The notes: a model not told the origin generated them from the letters alone. Positions 17,039 to 25,237 are shown, counted from the first letter of the stretch. The stretch: DNA of 64,000 nt from Pseudomonas benzenivorans (GCF_033547155.1 NZ_CP137892.1:2976001-3040000); one strand, 5' to 3'. Numbers and translations: made by a program.

Positions 17039-17159
17039 GCTGGTAGCGGCACGCATAGCCCGCTTGGGGCCTTGCCACCCCCTATTGTTTCTGGGCTCCC
17101 CGGACAGGGACGGTTTGCAGCGGTCTCGATTTTGCCCCCAGATTTGCCCCCAATAAAAT

Positions 17160-18195
17160 GGCTATGTCCCAATGATGTGTTGCAAGAACTAATCTGAAAG
17201 GCAGGCATCCGCTCGGGAGGTCTGCCGATCATGGATACTCAAGCCTTTCACCACTGGCTGGCTCAGCTAGGCCAGCTCAGCCCCCAGCAGAAATCCACGC
17301 TTCATCAAGCCCTGCAGAGCCCGCCCACAACAGCGGTGCTTGATGACCTGCCGGCGTTGCAGAGTTGCCCGCATTGCCAGGGCGCCGCGAGACATCTCGC
17401 GCCCTGGGGCTGGTCGCGTGGTCTGCGTCGCTATCGCTGCCGTAGCTGCCGGCGGACGTGTACCGCGTTGTCGGCAACCGGCCTTGCCCGCCTGCACTAT
17501 CCCGAACGCTGGAAAGACTATGCCCAGGCACTGATTAATGGGCTGAGCGTGCGCAAGGCTGCCAAGGTGTGCGGCATTAGTAAGAACACCGCGTTTCTCT
17601 GGAGGCACCGCTTCCTGGCGGCAGCCGCCGAGCATCACGCTACCCATGAGACCGGGATCGTCGAAGTGGATGAGACGTTCTTTCTGGAGTCATTCAAAGG
17701 TCAACGACGCTTACCGCGGCCGCCGCGCAAACGAGGCGGGGTCAGCGTGACCCGGGGCACGGGTAAAGACCAAATCCCGGTGATGGTGGTGCGCGACCGG
17801 GAGGGGCATACCGCTGACTTCACACTGGCCAAGCTCGATGCTGTGCATGTACGGAAAGCGCTAGCGCCGCTGATCGACAAGGAGTCCGTACTCTGTACTG
17901 ACGGGGCGGCGGTCTATGCCAGTTTCGCCCGGATGCAGGGCATCACCCATCAGGTCGTGCATGCCCGCCCCGGCCAGCGCGTACGCCAAGGCGCTTTCCA
18001 TATCCAGAACGTCAATGCCTACCACAGTCGACTGAAGAACTGGATGACCCGCTTTCATGGCGTGGCCACCCGCTACCTCCCGAATTACCTGGGCTGGCGC
18101 CGCATGCTTGAGCGCTATCAGCAAAGCATTCGGCCGGTTCACTGCATCCACGAGGCGGTAGGACGAACCATGCAACACGCTATTGGGACATAGCC
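17160..18195 (+). mobile_element. IS1595-family insertion sequence, complete, 1036 bp
   Basis: Terminal inverted repeats of about 25 bp begin GGCTATGTCCCAAT at both ends (17160-17184 and the complement of 18171-18195), with 22 of 25 positions identical. An 8-bp direct duplication AATAAAAT flanks it (17152-17159 and 18196-18203), the length expected for the IS1595 family. One intact transposase gene fills it, and its stop codon lies inside the right repeat. Intact ends, gene and duplication suggest a recent insertion. Confidence 0.95.
17231..18193 (+). CDS. IS1595-family transposase
   Basis: A 320-residue transposase. An N-terminal zinc ribbon (CPHC near residue 46 and CRSC near 70) and a helix-turn-helix ([20 protein letters not shown]) precede the IS1595-type catalytic domain. 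The first catalytic Asp is D147 in VEVDETFF, the second D224 in CTDGAAVY, and the third acidic or equivalent position lies in the [20 protein letters not shown] segment. It catalyses cut-and-paste movement of the element. It is full length with no frameshift. The stop codon TAG lies in the right inverted repeat. Confidence 0.93.
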   Translation: MDTQAFHHWLAQLGQLSPQQKSTLHQALQSPPTTAVLDDLPALQSCPHCQGAARHLAPWGWSRGLRRYRCRSCRRTCTALSATGLARLHYPERWKDYAQALINGLSVRKAAKVCGISKNTAFLWRHRFLAAAAEHHATHETGIVEVDETFFLESFKGQRRLPRPPRKRGGVSVTRGTGKDQIPVMVVRDREGHTADFTLAKLDAVHVRKALAPLIDKESVLCTDGAAVYASFARMQGITHQVVHARPGQRVRQGAFHIQNVNAYHSRLKNWMTRFHGVATRYLPNYLGWRRMLERYQQSIRPVHCIHEAVGRTMQHAIGT

Positions 18196-18203
18196 AATAA
18201 AAT

Positions 18204-18753
18204 GGGGGCAAATCTGGGCACCGGCTGAACCCTATCAATCCGCCCCCCACTCAATCGGGCCGGCTCCATGCGCTGAAAGCACTCCTCTCATCAATAGAGG
18301 TAAGCTATTCAGGACGCTCCTCACGACACACCATAGCCAACCACTCAGTGTGGCTTGTATCGCCTAAGGATCGAGTCATCTATGACTGAGGCTCTGTTTT
18401 CAAGTAGCACTCGACACCAATAGGTGACGCAAGCCAGATCCACGTCAAGCCGGCGGAAGGCACCAATCTTTCCAGGATACGCACACCGAAAAAACCTCCC
18501 AGGTATGGTGCTGGTCGGGTGCTGGACAGGATTGAAATACCTGCCTCAACACTCAAGCCCTGGGAAACGGTGGGGCAGCGAGCAGACAAGAGCCATCAAA
18601 CATAATGGTGAAAGACTGAGGGCTTTCACTTCTTCGCCCATAAGAACACCTGAATGCCCAAGAAATTTAAATTAACATAACAACTGTTGCGCAAATTAAA
18701 GTCCACTGCTAGGCTCCGATTCACATAGGTGAAGACCCCCCGGAGAAAGCACC
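18204..18753. other. 550-bp tract between the IS element and the PhyH operon
   Basis: No gene is supported in 18218-18675. A 69-codon minus-strand frame (18380-18589) has no recognisable product. The last 80 bp carry the operator and promoter of the PhyH operon. Base composition here is lower in G+C than in the flanks, in keeping with accessory DNA. Confidence 0.45.
18676..18716 (+). promoter_or_regulatory. Operator-promoter of the PhyH/Rid/EthD operon
   Basis: The palindromic site CATAACAACTGTTGCG (18676-18691) fits CRtAAC-N4-GTTkYG. Its right half contains a -35-like TTGCGC (18688-18693), followed after 17 bp by a -10-like TAGGCT (18711-18716). The gene start is at 18754. A nearly identical arrangement lies upstream of the acyl-CoA dehydrogenase at 43490. 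A repressor bound here would cover the -35 element. Confidence 0.6.
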
Positions 18754-19587
18754 ATGCACGACTCTCTGCGCAAAGCGTTCCTAGAGGATGGGGCAGTCCT
18801 GATCAAAGGCCTGCTGAACAAGGAGCAACTGACCCGGTGTCGAGCGGCCTATGACTGGTCGGTGGAGAACCATGGCCCCCATGCCACCCGCATGTTCGAT
18901 GGGACGGTGCAGCAATCGCACGTCGACAACGCCAATCCACTGGCGAAGGAACGCCTAGAGGAGCTGGTTGCCTCCCTGCCCTTCGGCCAGCTGTTCGCCG
19001 ACCTCTGGGGTTCGAGCAATGTCTGGTATTTCGCCGAGGAAGTGTTCCTCAAGGCCGGCGGTCATGGAGCGCGTACGCTCTGGCACCAAGACACCTCCTA
19101 CCTGCCCTGGGCCGGTCAGCATTGGGGTAACGCCTGGATCAGCTTCGAATCGGTGCCCAAGCAGAACGCGCTGGAGATCATTCGTGGCTCGCACCGCGGC
19201 CCTCGCTTTGACGGGACCACCTTTTGCGATCCGAACGACCCGACCCAACCCCTGCATGGCCGCGGCGCCCTGCCCCGGCTGCCCGATATCGAGGCCGAAC
19301 GCAAGCTGAGCCCCGACGCCTACGACATCCTCTCCTGGGCCACCGAGCCCGGCGATGTGGTGCTGATCCACCCCGGCTCGCTGCATGGCGGCGCGCCTGT
19401 CGACCAGCACTTCCCGGATCGCCATACCTTCGTATTCCGTTTCTTCGGCGACGACGCAACTTTCCACCCACTGCCGGAGGAAAGCGAATCGGGCTATCCG
19501 AGGGAAGGCGTTCTGTTTACCGAGGAGCTGTCGAACCTGCAGCCGGGCGACCCGTTTCGCCACCCCACCTTCCGCCAACTCGTGTGA
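18754..19587 (+). CDS. Phytanoyl-CoA dioxygenase (PhyH) family Fe(II)/2-oxoglutarate oxygenase
   Basis: A 277-residue cytoplasmic oxygenase. The metal-binding facial triad is visible: H111 and D113 in WHQDTSY and H211 in HPGSLHGGAP. The 2-oxoglutarate-binding Arg is probably in HTFVFRFFG, downstream. PhyH proteins hydroxylate acyl-CoAs, ectoine, amines and other small substrates, so the substrate here is open. The gene is first in an operon with a Rid-family and an EthD-family protein. The ribosome-binding site is GGAG at 18742-18745. Confidence 0.87.
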   Translation: MHDSLRKAFLEDGAVLIKGLLNKEQLTRCRAAYDWSVENHGPHATRMFDGTVQQSHVDNANPLAKERLEELVASLPFGQLFADLWGSSNVWYFAEEVFLKAGGHGARTLWHQDTSYLPWAGQHWGNAWISFESVPKQNALEIIRGSHRGPRFDGTTFCDPNDPTQPLHGRGALPRLPDIEAERKLSPDAYDILSWATEPGDVVLIHPGSLHGGAPVDQHFPDRHTFVFRFFGDDATFHPLPEESESGYPREGVLFTEELSNLQPGDPFRHPTFRQLV

Positions 19588-19601
19588 TTGGAGATCTGCC
19601 G

Positions 19602-20018
19602 ATGAGTGTCCAAACCCCGAAGCGACAGCTGATCAATCCGCCACACACCCAGGTGTTCTACGACAACTTCCACTACTCCCAGGCGACACGCGTAGGGGAC
19701 ATGATCTGGGTGTCCGGTCAGGTCGGAATCGACGCCAGCATGACCCCTGGCAAGGATATCGAGGAGCAGGCGCACCTGGCGTTCCAGGCCCTGCAGACCA
19801 TTCTCGAAGCGGCTGGAGCCAGCCTGGCCGACGTCGTCGAGCTGATGACCTTCCATACCGAACTGCAAGCCGACATGCAGGGCTTCGCCCGGGTCAAGGA
19901 CCAGTATTTTCCCGACCGCTATCCATCCTGGACCGCGGTGGGCACCACGGAGCTGGCCCTGCCTGGCTTGCGCGTAGAAATTCGCGCGGTTGCGGTCGCA
20001 GGCTGCGGCGCGCCCTGA
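19602..20018 (+). CDS. Rid-family (YjgF/YER057c/UK114) protein lacking the catalytic Arg
   Basis: A 138-residue protein with the Rid fold: VGDMIWVSGQVGID near the N terminus, the AFQALQTILEAAGASLADVVELMTF core and RVEIRAVAV at the C terminus. In RidA the imine-hydrolysing Arg lies in a P-A-R-S motif. Here the matching segment is YPSWTAVGT, so Trp stands where Arg is expected. It is therefore probably not a 2-imino acid deaminase but one of the divergent Rid subfamilies, which often occur in catabolic operons. The start is preceded by GGAG at 19590-19593 and lies 14 bp after the PhyH gene. Confidence 0.85.
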   Translation: MSVQTPKRQLINPPHTQVFYDNFHYSQATRVGDMIWVSGQVGIDASMTPGKDIEEQAHLAFQALQTILEAAGASLADVVELMTFHTELQADMQGFARVKDQYFPDRYPSWTAVGTTELALPGLRVEIRAVAVAGCGAP

Positions 20019-20079
20019 TACACCTTCAGCCACAGCGCCTCATGCGCCCCGTTACATCACCAAAAACAAGGAACTACTC

Positions 20080-20376
20080 ATGGCCACCCTGATCGTCAGC
20101 TACCCCCTGACCGAAGGCTCGACCTTCGACCGGGACTACTATCTGTCCACCCATATCCCGATTGCCCAGGCCGCCTGGGGCGAATTCGGGCTGCAATCGG
20201 CCGAGATCCTCTTTCCAGCGTCTGCTCCGCAGCCCCTCGCAGGCCTGGTCATTCTTCGCTTCAAGGATCAGGCCAGTATCGATGCCGCGCTCAGCTCACC
20301 TGCGACGGCCAAGGTCATCGGCGACGTGGCGAATTTCACCAACATCGCTCCGCTGATCTTCCGCGCCAACGACTGA
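20080..20376 (+). CDS. EthD-family protein
   Basis: A 98-residue protein of the dimeric alpha-beta barrel EthD type (YDxDYYxxTHIPIAQ-like pattern: FDRDYYLSTHIPIAQAAW). EthD proteins are small helpers or enzymes in degradation operons, first named from ETBE degradation; precise activity is usually unknown. AAGGA lies 7 bases before the ATG. It is third in the PhyH-Rid-EthD operon, 61 bp after the Rid gene. Confidence 0.82.
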   Translation: MATLIVSYPLTEGSTFDRDYYLSTHIPIAQAAWGEFGLQSAEILFPASAPQPLAGLVILRFKDQASIDAALSSPATAKVIGDVANFTNIAPLIFRAND

Positions 20377-20415
20377 CCGATTGCGCGGCTGCCACACAAG
20401 CATTGCGACGCCCAG

Positions 20416-20437
20416 GCCCGCCCCGATCAGGGCGGGC
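20416..20437 (+). terminator. Stem-loop after the EthD gene
   Basis: GCCCGCCC / GGGCGGGC with a 6-nt loop forms a strong GC hairpin 40 bp after the EthD stop. There is no T run, so it is a probable but not certain terminator. Confidence 0.45.
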
Positions 20438-20571
20438 TCGGTGCCTCGCCAGCCGAGACGTCCTCCAGCGCGAAGCGGCGAGGATGCTTTCTGTAGGCAA
20501 TTTCCCTATGCTGGCGCCGGCGCAACGCTTCCCTGCCACGGATCAACGACTCAACTCGGCCCCTATCTGCT

Positions 20572-21285
20572 ATGTCCGACTCACAACTGCCCGCCTCCCC
20601 GACCAGTAACCGTAAAGCGCGCAAGAGCGAGTCGGAACCTGCGGCGCGCCGTGGACGCCCGGTGGGAGATCACAATGCCAAGCGCGCCGAACTGCTCAAT
20701 GCCGCCCTCAGGGTGATTGCACAGGAGGGCTACGCAGGCGCCTCAATGCGCAAGGTGGCACAGCAGGCCGGCTGCACCACAGGCGCCGTGACCTACTACT
20801 TTGCCAACAAAGAGGAAATGATCACCGCCGTGGCCCAGAGCCTGTTCGATGAGATCGACACCCTGCTGGAGATCAACCAGGAGCGGATCGACATCAAAGG
20901 GCTCGTTGGCCAGTGGCTTGACTCGATGGGCGGCGATGAACCGAACGGCTGGCTCGCCTGGCTGCAGTTGCTGGCCCACGCACGCCATGAGCCTGCCTTC
21001 GCCAGCGTCATCAAGCAGCGCTATGCACGCTTCCGCCAAGTGTTCACCGCGGTACTGGAAAAAGGCCAGAGCCAGGGCCTGATTCGAACCGATATCGCCG
21101 CTGACCTGCTCGCCGACCAGGTCAGCGCCATCAGCGATGGCTGGATGATGTTGATGCCGATCGAACCCGAGCGCTTCAGCGCGGAACGTGGTCAGGCCCT
21201 GCTCGACGCCCTGATCACCATGATCGCGCCGCCCAAGCCTGCACCCGCACGCAAGGTATCCGCCACGAAGGCCTCGGCCAAGTAA
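20572..21285 (+). CDS. TetR-family transcriptional regulator
   Basis: A 237-residue regulator. A basic, low-complexity N-terminal tail (about 40 residues) precedes the TetR helix-turn-helix (GASMRKVAQQAGCTTGAVTYYFANKEEM, split around residues 60-85). The C-terminal ligand-binding domain follows, and there is an Ala/Lys/Pro-rich tail. It is a single gene 195 bp after the EthD gene and before a polyamine-type binding protein. It is a candidate repressor for the surrounding amine catabolic genes. Start 20572 gives a long disordered tail; an internal start is possible. Confidence 0.85.
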   Translation: MSDSQLPASPTSNRKARKSESEPAARRGRPVGDHNAKRAELLNAALRVIAQEGYAGASMRKVAQQAGCTTGAVTYYFANKEEMITAVAQSLFDEIDTLLEINQERIDIKGLVGQWLDSMGGDEPNGWLAWLQLLAHARHEPAFASVIKQRYARFRQVFTAVLEKGQSQGLIRTDIAADLLADQVSAISDGWMMLMPIEPERFSAERGQALLDALITMIAPPKPAPARKVSATKASAK

Positions 21286-21300
21286 CCGGCGGCCCCCACC

Positions 21301-21328
21301 CAAGAGACCAGAGAGGCCCGGTCTCTTG
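21301..21328 (+). terminator. Stem-loop after the TetR gene
   Basis: CAAGAGACC (21301-21309) pairs perfectly with GGTCTCTTG (21320-21328). It lies 16 bp after the stop codon; no clear T run follows. Confidence 0.45.
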
Positions 21329-21493
21329 CTGTGAACCCTCCTAGAAAACCATAACACCGCACCCCATGAGCCGACGGCTCGTGAGGATCGCGCACGCCCC
21401 CTGATCAAGATCTACGGCAGGCTCAGGCCGTCCCACCGCGCTGAGGCATGCGCGGATAACGCTTTGCATGATCGCGAGGAGTACTGTATTTTG

Positions 21494-21526
21494 CATAACA
21501 GATGAGATAATAAATAAAACATCTGT
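21494..21526 (+). promoter_or_regulatory. Putative operator upstream of the binding-protein gene
   Basis: ACAGATG (21498-21504) and CATCTGT (21520-21526) form a perfect 7-bp inverted repeat with 22 bp between centres, ending 2 bp before the GGAGG ribosome-binding site. The left arm overlaps CATAACA (21494-21500), the half-site seen in the shared operator of this region. A regulator bound here could block transcription or the message could fold. Confidence 0.4.
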
Positions 21527-21537
21527 CGGAGGCCGAG

Positions 21538-22629
21538 GTGAGAGCAGAAAGGAAAACGCAGTCGCCGTCCCTGAACGTCAAGACGCTAATTGTCCTTGCA
21601 TTGGCAGCCATTTCGGCCCAGGCGGTCGCGCAGGAAGTCGTGCGTGTGCACAACTGGGCCGACTATATCGATCCGGCCGTCGTGCAGGACTTCGAGCGCG
21701 AGACCGGCATCCGGGTCGACTACTCCACCTATACGAGCGCAGCCCAGCTGGAGGCCGATCTGGATTCGGGCGAACGCTTCGACGTGATAGTTCCCTCCGA
21801 TCTTCAGCTCGATCGCTTGATCAAAGAAAACCGACTGGCCCCGCTCGATTTCCGCGAGCTGCCCAATCGCAAAGAGATCAGTCGCGAACTGCTGCTCAGA
21901 CTCAACTCCAGAATCAACGCGGATCTGTACGCCATCCCCTACATGTGGGGCACGGTCGGCCTGGTCGTCCACGAGCGTGAAGCATCCCGCGCACTGCAGG
22001 CCCCTGTACCGAACAGTTGGAGCGTCTTGTTCGACCCGTCCAACGTCGACAAGCTGAGGTCCTGCGGCGTGATGCTACAGAACGAACCGGAACACAGCCT
22101 TTTCCTCTATCTGACTTACAAAGGCAAGAACCTGAAAACCAGCAGTGCGCGCAGCATCCACAAGGCCGTTCACGAGATCCGCAGCCTGAAACTGGCGGAC
22201 AGCCCGCAGCCATTCACCGCCTTCATCTCGCAGCTGGCCGACGGCAAGGTATGTGCCGCAATGGCCTGGAACGGACTCGCTTCGCTGGCCAACGAGAACG
22301 GCGAGCTGCGCTTTACCATTCCGCAAGAGGGCAGCCTGCAGTTCATCGACAGCCTGGCCATTCCCGGCAACGCAGGCAACGTACCGGCGGCGTACCGCTT
22401 CATCGATTACCTGCTGAAGCCGGAAAACGCGGTGCGTAATGCCAGGGCAAGCCACTTCCTGCCCAGCCTGGACCTGGATCGGGACGGCAATCGACATCTG
22501 CTGCCAGAGCTGGCCATGCCAACCCAGGATGAGCGGCGGCGCCTTTACCTCGGACAGCCGCTGTCCAATGACGAGCGTCGAACCATCGAATTGGCGTGGG
22601 CCGAGTCGGACGCCGACCGCCAGGACTGA
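21538..22629 (+). CDS. Orphan polyamine-type ABC substrate-binding protein (PotF/SpuE-like)
   Basis: A 363-residue periplasmic binding protein with a signal peptide (TLIVLALAAISAQAVAQ). The mature part begins EVVRVHNWADYIDPAVVQDFE and continues with FDVIVPSD and IPYMWGTVGLV, all typical of putrescine/spermidine-binding PotF and SpuE. No permease or ATPase gene is nearby, so it must borrow a transporter or act in sensing. It starts with GTG 5 bases after GGAGG (21528-21532). It sits between a TetR gene and an amine oxidase-cytochrome c pair, which fits a polyamine or related amine ligand. Confidence 0.85.
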   Translation: MRAERKTQSPSLNVKTLIVLALAAISAQAVAQEVVRVHNWADYIDPAVVQDFERETGIRVDYSTYTSAAQLEADLDSGERFDVIVPSDLQLDRLIKENRLAPLDFRELPNRKEISRELLLRLNSRINADLYAIPYMWGTVGLVVHEREASRALQAPVPNSWSVLFDPSNVDKLRSCGVMLQNEPEHSLFLYLTYKGKNLKTSSARSIHKAVHEIRSLKLADSPQPFTAFISQLADGKVCAAMAWNGLASLANENGELRFTIPQEGSLQFIDSLAIPGNAGNVPAAYRFIDYLLKPENAVRNARASHFLPSLDLDRDGNRHLLPELAMPTQDERRRLYLGQPLSNDERRTIELAWAESDADRQD

Positions 22630-22982
22630 GCCGCGAGCCGGGCTGGCGGTGCTCCTCGCATCACGCTCAGGGCTGCTACTGCCAGCGCAGCCCCCTAAGC
22701 CGCCCAGGCGCGGCGGTGACCGCCTCGCCAGATTCGAGGTGAGCGCTGCCATCAGCTCAGAAGCATGCCAGCGCCCGCCCCGACTACCACCAATCGCGCC
22801 GCCAGCCGGCCTAACCCCGTCTGCGCTACCTGCCCGCATCGACACGCAGCAGTGTGAGCACTCGAACCCTGCCCTTGCCCCTCACGAACGCCGCTCGTTT
22901 TCGCTTGGCGCCGGTTCGATTTCGATGTATTTTCGTAACAATCGTTTTGTTAATTACAAAAACCAGCATGACAGAGGCGAAG
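22630..22982. other. 350-bp promoter region of the amine oxidase pair
   Basis: No gene is supported. The first 250 bp are GC-rich without visible signals. The last 70 bp turn A+T-rich and contain the shared operator CGTAACAATCGTTTTG (22934-22949). Confidence 0.5.
22934..22949 (+). promoter_or_regulatory. Shared-type operator upstream of the amine oxidase
   Basis: CGTAAC-AATC-GTTTTG is an imperfect palindrome of the same form as the sites at 18676, 43553 and 59041, in the same direction relative to its gene, 34 bp before the ATG. Confidence 0.5.
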
Positions 22983-24464
22983 ATGATTTCAGACAACGAT
23001 GAACTGTCGCCCCCCGAGCGCCAGCGACGCTTGCTGCTGCAGGCGATCGGCGGCGCGACCTTGGTCGGTGGCCTGGCGCTCAGCGGACGAGTTCTCGGGG
23101 AAACGACGACCCGCCCCGACGAGGATGTGCTGGACGTCGCGATCATCGGCGCCGGCCTGGCCGGCCTGACCGCGGCGCGTGACCTGCAGCGCGCCGGCTG
23201 CGAGGCCTTCGTCGTGCTGGAGGCGCGGAACCGCGTCGGTGGGCGCACCTATAACCACGACCTGGGCAAGGGGGTCGTCTCGGAAGCCGGCGGCCAGTGG
23301 ATCGGCCCCGGCCAGACCGCCATCTTCGACCTGGCGCGCGAACTCGAGGTCGACACCTTCCCGACCTACTACCAGGGCAAGAACGTCTACCTGGCAGGCA
23401 CAGCCAAATACGCAGAGGACGTAACGCAGGCCGCCCACAGCCCACTCGTCGGGAAATTGAACGAGCTCGCCCGCGGCGTGCCGAGCAAGGCCCCCTGGGC
23501 GGCGGTAGATGCGGCGACGCTCGACAAGCTCTCGGTCGGCCAGTGGCTGGCGCAACAGGGCATCAGCAACGAAGAGAAATTCAGCTTCGATACGTCCATA
23601 GGGCTGACCACCGGCACCCCGCCCTCGAACCTGGCACTGCTGCACTACCTGTCGCTGATCAACTCCTCCGACTGCGACATGGTGAAGCTCGAGGGCTTCA
23701 CAGGCGGTGCCCAGGAGACCCGCTTGGTTGGCGGCGCCCAGATTCTCAGTATCAAGATGGCGGATGCCTTGGGCGACAAGGTCAGATTGTCGTGCCCGGT
23801 GCGCAAGATCGTCGGCTGGGATCGCGATGTCGTCGAACTGCATACCGACCAGGGCATCATCCGCGCCCGCCAGGTTATCGCCGCCCTGCACCCTGCCCTA
23901 TGCAACCAGATCAGTTTCGACCCGCCACTGCCCGGAGGTCGTGCGCAGTTGCAACGACTGTGGCCGTCCCACGCGCCGATGCGCAAGACCGTGCATGTCT
24001 ATGAGCGTCCGTTCTGGCGGGAGCAGGGCCTGAACGGCCAGATCAGCCAGACCAGCGGACCGTTGATCCTGTCCTACGACAACTCGCCTCCGGATGGCAG
24101 CGTCGGCGTCCTCAGCGCCTTCGTCCGAGCCGGTCAACTGCCTCAAGACGCCAAGCGCGCAGAGACCATCCTCACGGAGATCTACGCCCAGGCCTTAGGC
24201 GACGAGGCGCTGCATCCCACCCAGTTTCACGACCATGACTGGGGCAAGGTCGATCCCTGGACGCTGACCTGCGTCGCATCGATACCGCCCGGTTTCCTTA
24301 CCCAATGGGGTCAGTACCTGAAACCTTCGGTTGGCCGGCTGATCTGGTCCGGTACCGAAACGGCCGAAATCTGGGCCAGTTCGATGGACGGCGCGGTTCG
24401 CTCCGGCCAGCGGGCGGCGCTGGAAACCCTCCAGGCGCTGCTGCAACGTCGGAGGAGCGCCTGA
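22983..24464 (+). CDS. Tat-exported flavin amine oxidase/dehydrogenase (MAO family), copy 1
   Basis: A 493-residue flavoprotein. A twin-arginine signal (QRRLLLQAIGGATLVGG) directs it to the periplasm. The FAD dinucleotide fold is IIGAGLAGLTAARDL with VLEARNRVGGRT; the C-terminal FAD motif is SGTETAEIW. Relatives include putrescine oxidase, MAO and the nicotine dehydrogenase NicA2, which passes electrons to a cytochrome c. The next gene, overlapping by one base, encodes a diheme cytochrome c, so this is probably an amine dehydrogenase rather than an O2-using oxidase. The aromatic-cage Tyr of the family (GYM-DGAV) is replaced: S466-S467 stand at GY. GAGG at 22974-22977 supports the start. Confidence 0.88.
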   Translation: MISDNDELSPPERQRRLLLQAIGGATLVGGLALSGRVLGETTTRPDEDVLDVAIIGAGLAGLTAARDLQRAGCEAFVVLEARNRVGGRTYNHDLGKGVVSEAGGQWIGPGQTAIFDLARELEVDTFPTYYQGKNVYLAGTAKYAEDVTQAAHSPLVGKLNELARGVPSKAPWAAVDAATLDKLSVGQWLAQQGISNEEKFSFDTSIGLTTGTPPSNLALLHYLSLINSSDCDMVKLEGFTGGAQETRLVGGAQILSIKMADALGDKVRLSCPVRKIVGWDRDVVELHTDQGIIRARQVIAALHPALCNQISFDPPLPGGRAQLQRLWPSHAPMRKTVHVYERPFWREQGLNGQISQTSGPLILSYDNSPPDGSVGVLSAFVRAGQLPQDAKRAETILTEIYAQALGDEALHPTQFHDHDWGKVDPWTLTCVASIPPGFLTQWGQYLKPSVGRLIWSGTETAEIWASSMDGAVRSGQRAALETLQALLQRRRSA

Positions 24465-25141
24465 TGAAACGAGCACTAGTGATAGGCGCAGTCCTGGCGA
24501 CAGCCGCCCTGGCAGTATCGAGCGCGATATATGGCCCGGAAATAGTCGCGGGATACCGCTTCATGGAAGCCCTCGACCAACACTATGCGGACTACCAGGC
24601 CGATGGCGGCGCCTGGCCGCAACTGCAGGACAGCTGCGCCCTGTGCCACGGCGAAAGAGGCCAGTCCAACAACGCCCAGTACGCCTCCCTGGCCGGCCTG
24701 CCCGCCGCCTACATCGAGTCCCAGTTGCACGCCTTCGCCGAAGGCCGCAGGCACAGCCCGCAGATGAGCCCGCTCGCCGCGAGCCTGAGCGACCAACAGA
24801 TCCAGTCCCTGGCCGCCTACTTCGCCCGCCGGACGGCGCAAACGACCGAGAGGCCCGCCGACGACTCCGCTCTGGCGCAAAGCGGGCAAGTCACGATCGC
24901 CGCCAAGGGTTGTGCAAGCTGTCATGGCGAAGGCCTGGCCGGCGGCCCCCTTGGCCCGCGCCTCGCCGGCCAGAGCGAAGGCTATCTGATCGACCAGCTC
25001 AACGCCTTCAAGCACGGCCAGCGCCAGGATCCGGCCCAGGCCATGAACGCCATAGCCAGCACCCTATCGGCAGAGGAAATCAGGGCCACGGCCCACTTCC
25101 TGGCCGGCCAAGCGCCAGCTTCCCCCCAGGCCGCCAAGTAG
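24464..25141 (+). CDS. Diheme c4-type cytochrome c, partner of amine oxidase copy 1
   Basis: A 225-residue protein with an N-terminal signal or anchor (RALVIGAVLATAALAVSSAIY) and two cytochrome c domains with CALCH (C58) and CASCH (C150). Each domain has a following Met-containing segment (SPQMSPLAASLSDQQIQ and PAQAMNAIASTL) that can give the distal ligand. The layout is that of cytochrome c4. It would accept electrons from the amine oxidase in the periplasm and pass them to a terminal oxidase. Translation is coupled to the oxidase (TGATG overlap). It is paralogous to the protein at 33889-34545. Confidence 0.9.
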   Translation: MKRALVIGAVLATAALAVSSAIYGPEIVAGYRFMEALDQHYADYQADGGAWPQLQDSCALCHGERGQSNNAQYASLAGLPAAYIESQLHAFAEGRRHSPQMSPLAASLSDQQIQSLAAYFARRTAQTTERPADDSALAQSGQVTIAAKGCASCHGEGLAGGPLGPRLAGQSEGYLIDQLNAFKHGQRQDPAQAMNAIASTLSAEEIRATAHFLAGQAPASPQAAK

Positions 25142-25237
25142 CCTGCCGCCATCGATTTGGGCATGGACGCCCCATCTGCCTCCCCCGCCTTATCCCCGCG
25201 TGTTAATTCGTCCGCCTGCTGACCGACCGATGACGCG

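Larger units (their letters stand above)
16743..17151. other. Gene-free tract before the IS element (integration scar region)
   Basis: No gene is supported. The tract contains a strong hairpin (16965-17004), a tRNA-3'-end-like piece (17015-17038), and two adjacent copies of a TTTGCCCCC word (17131-17151) next to the palindrome that the IS element has split. Together these look like the remains of a tRNA-targeted integration event. Confidence 0.5.
17138..18217. repeat. 14-bp-arm palindrome split by the IS element
   Basis: CCAGATTTGCCCCC (17138-17151) and GGGGGCAAATCTGG (18204-18217) are perfect reverse complements. With the IS and one target copy removed, they would be separated only by the 8-bp target sequence AATAAAAT, so the original site was a perfect hairpin with that 8-nt loop. 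Confidence 0.9.

Noticed and set aside
18380-18589. A 69-codon minus-strand frame between the IS and PhyH operon
   Set aside because: No motif, no good start signal; it could be a gene remnant but nothing supports a call.
22854-22982. An N-terminal extension of amine oxidase copy 1 from an upstream GTG
   Set aside because: It would bury the Tat signal 43 residues inside the protein and run through the A+T-rich operator; the ATG at 22983 fits better.
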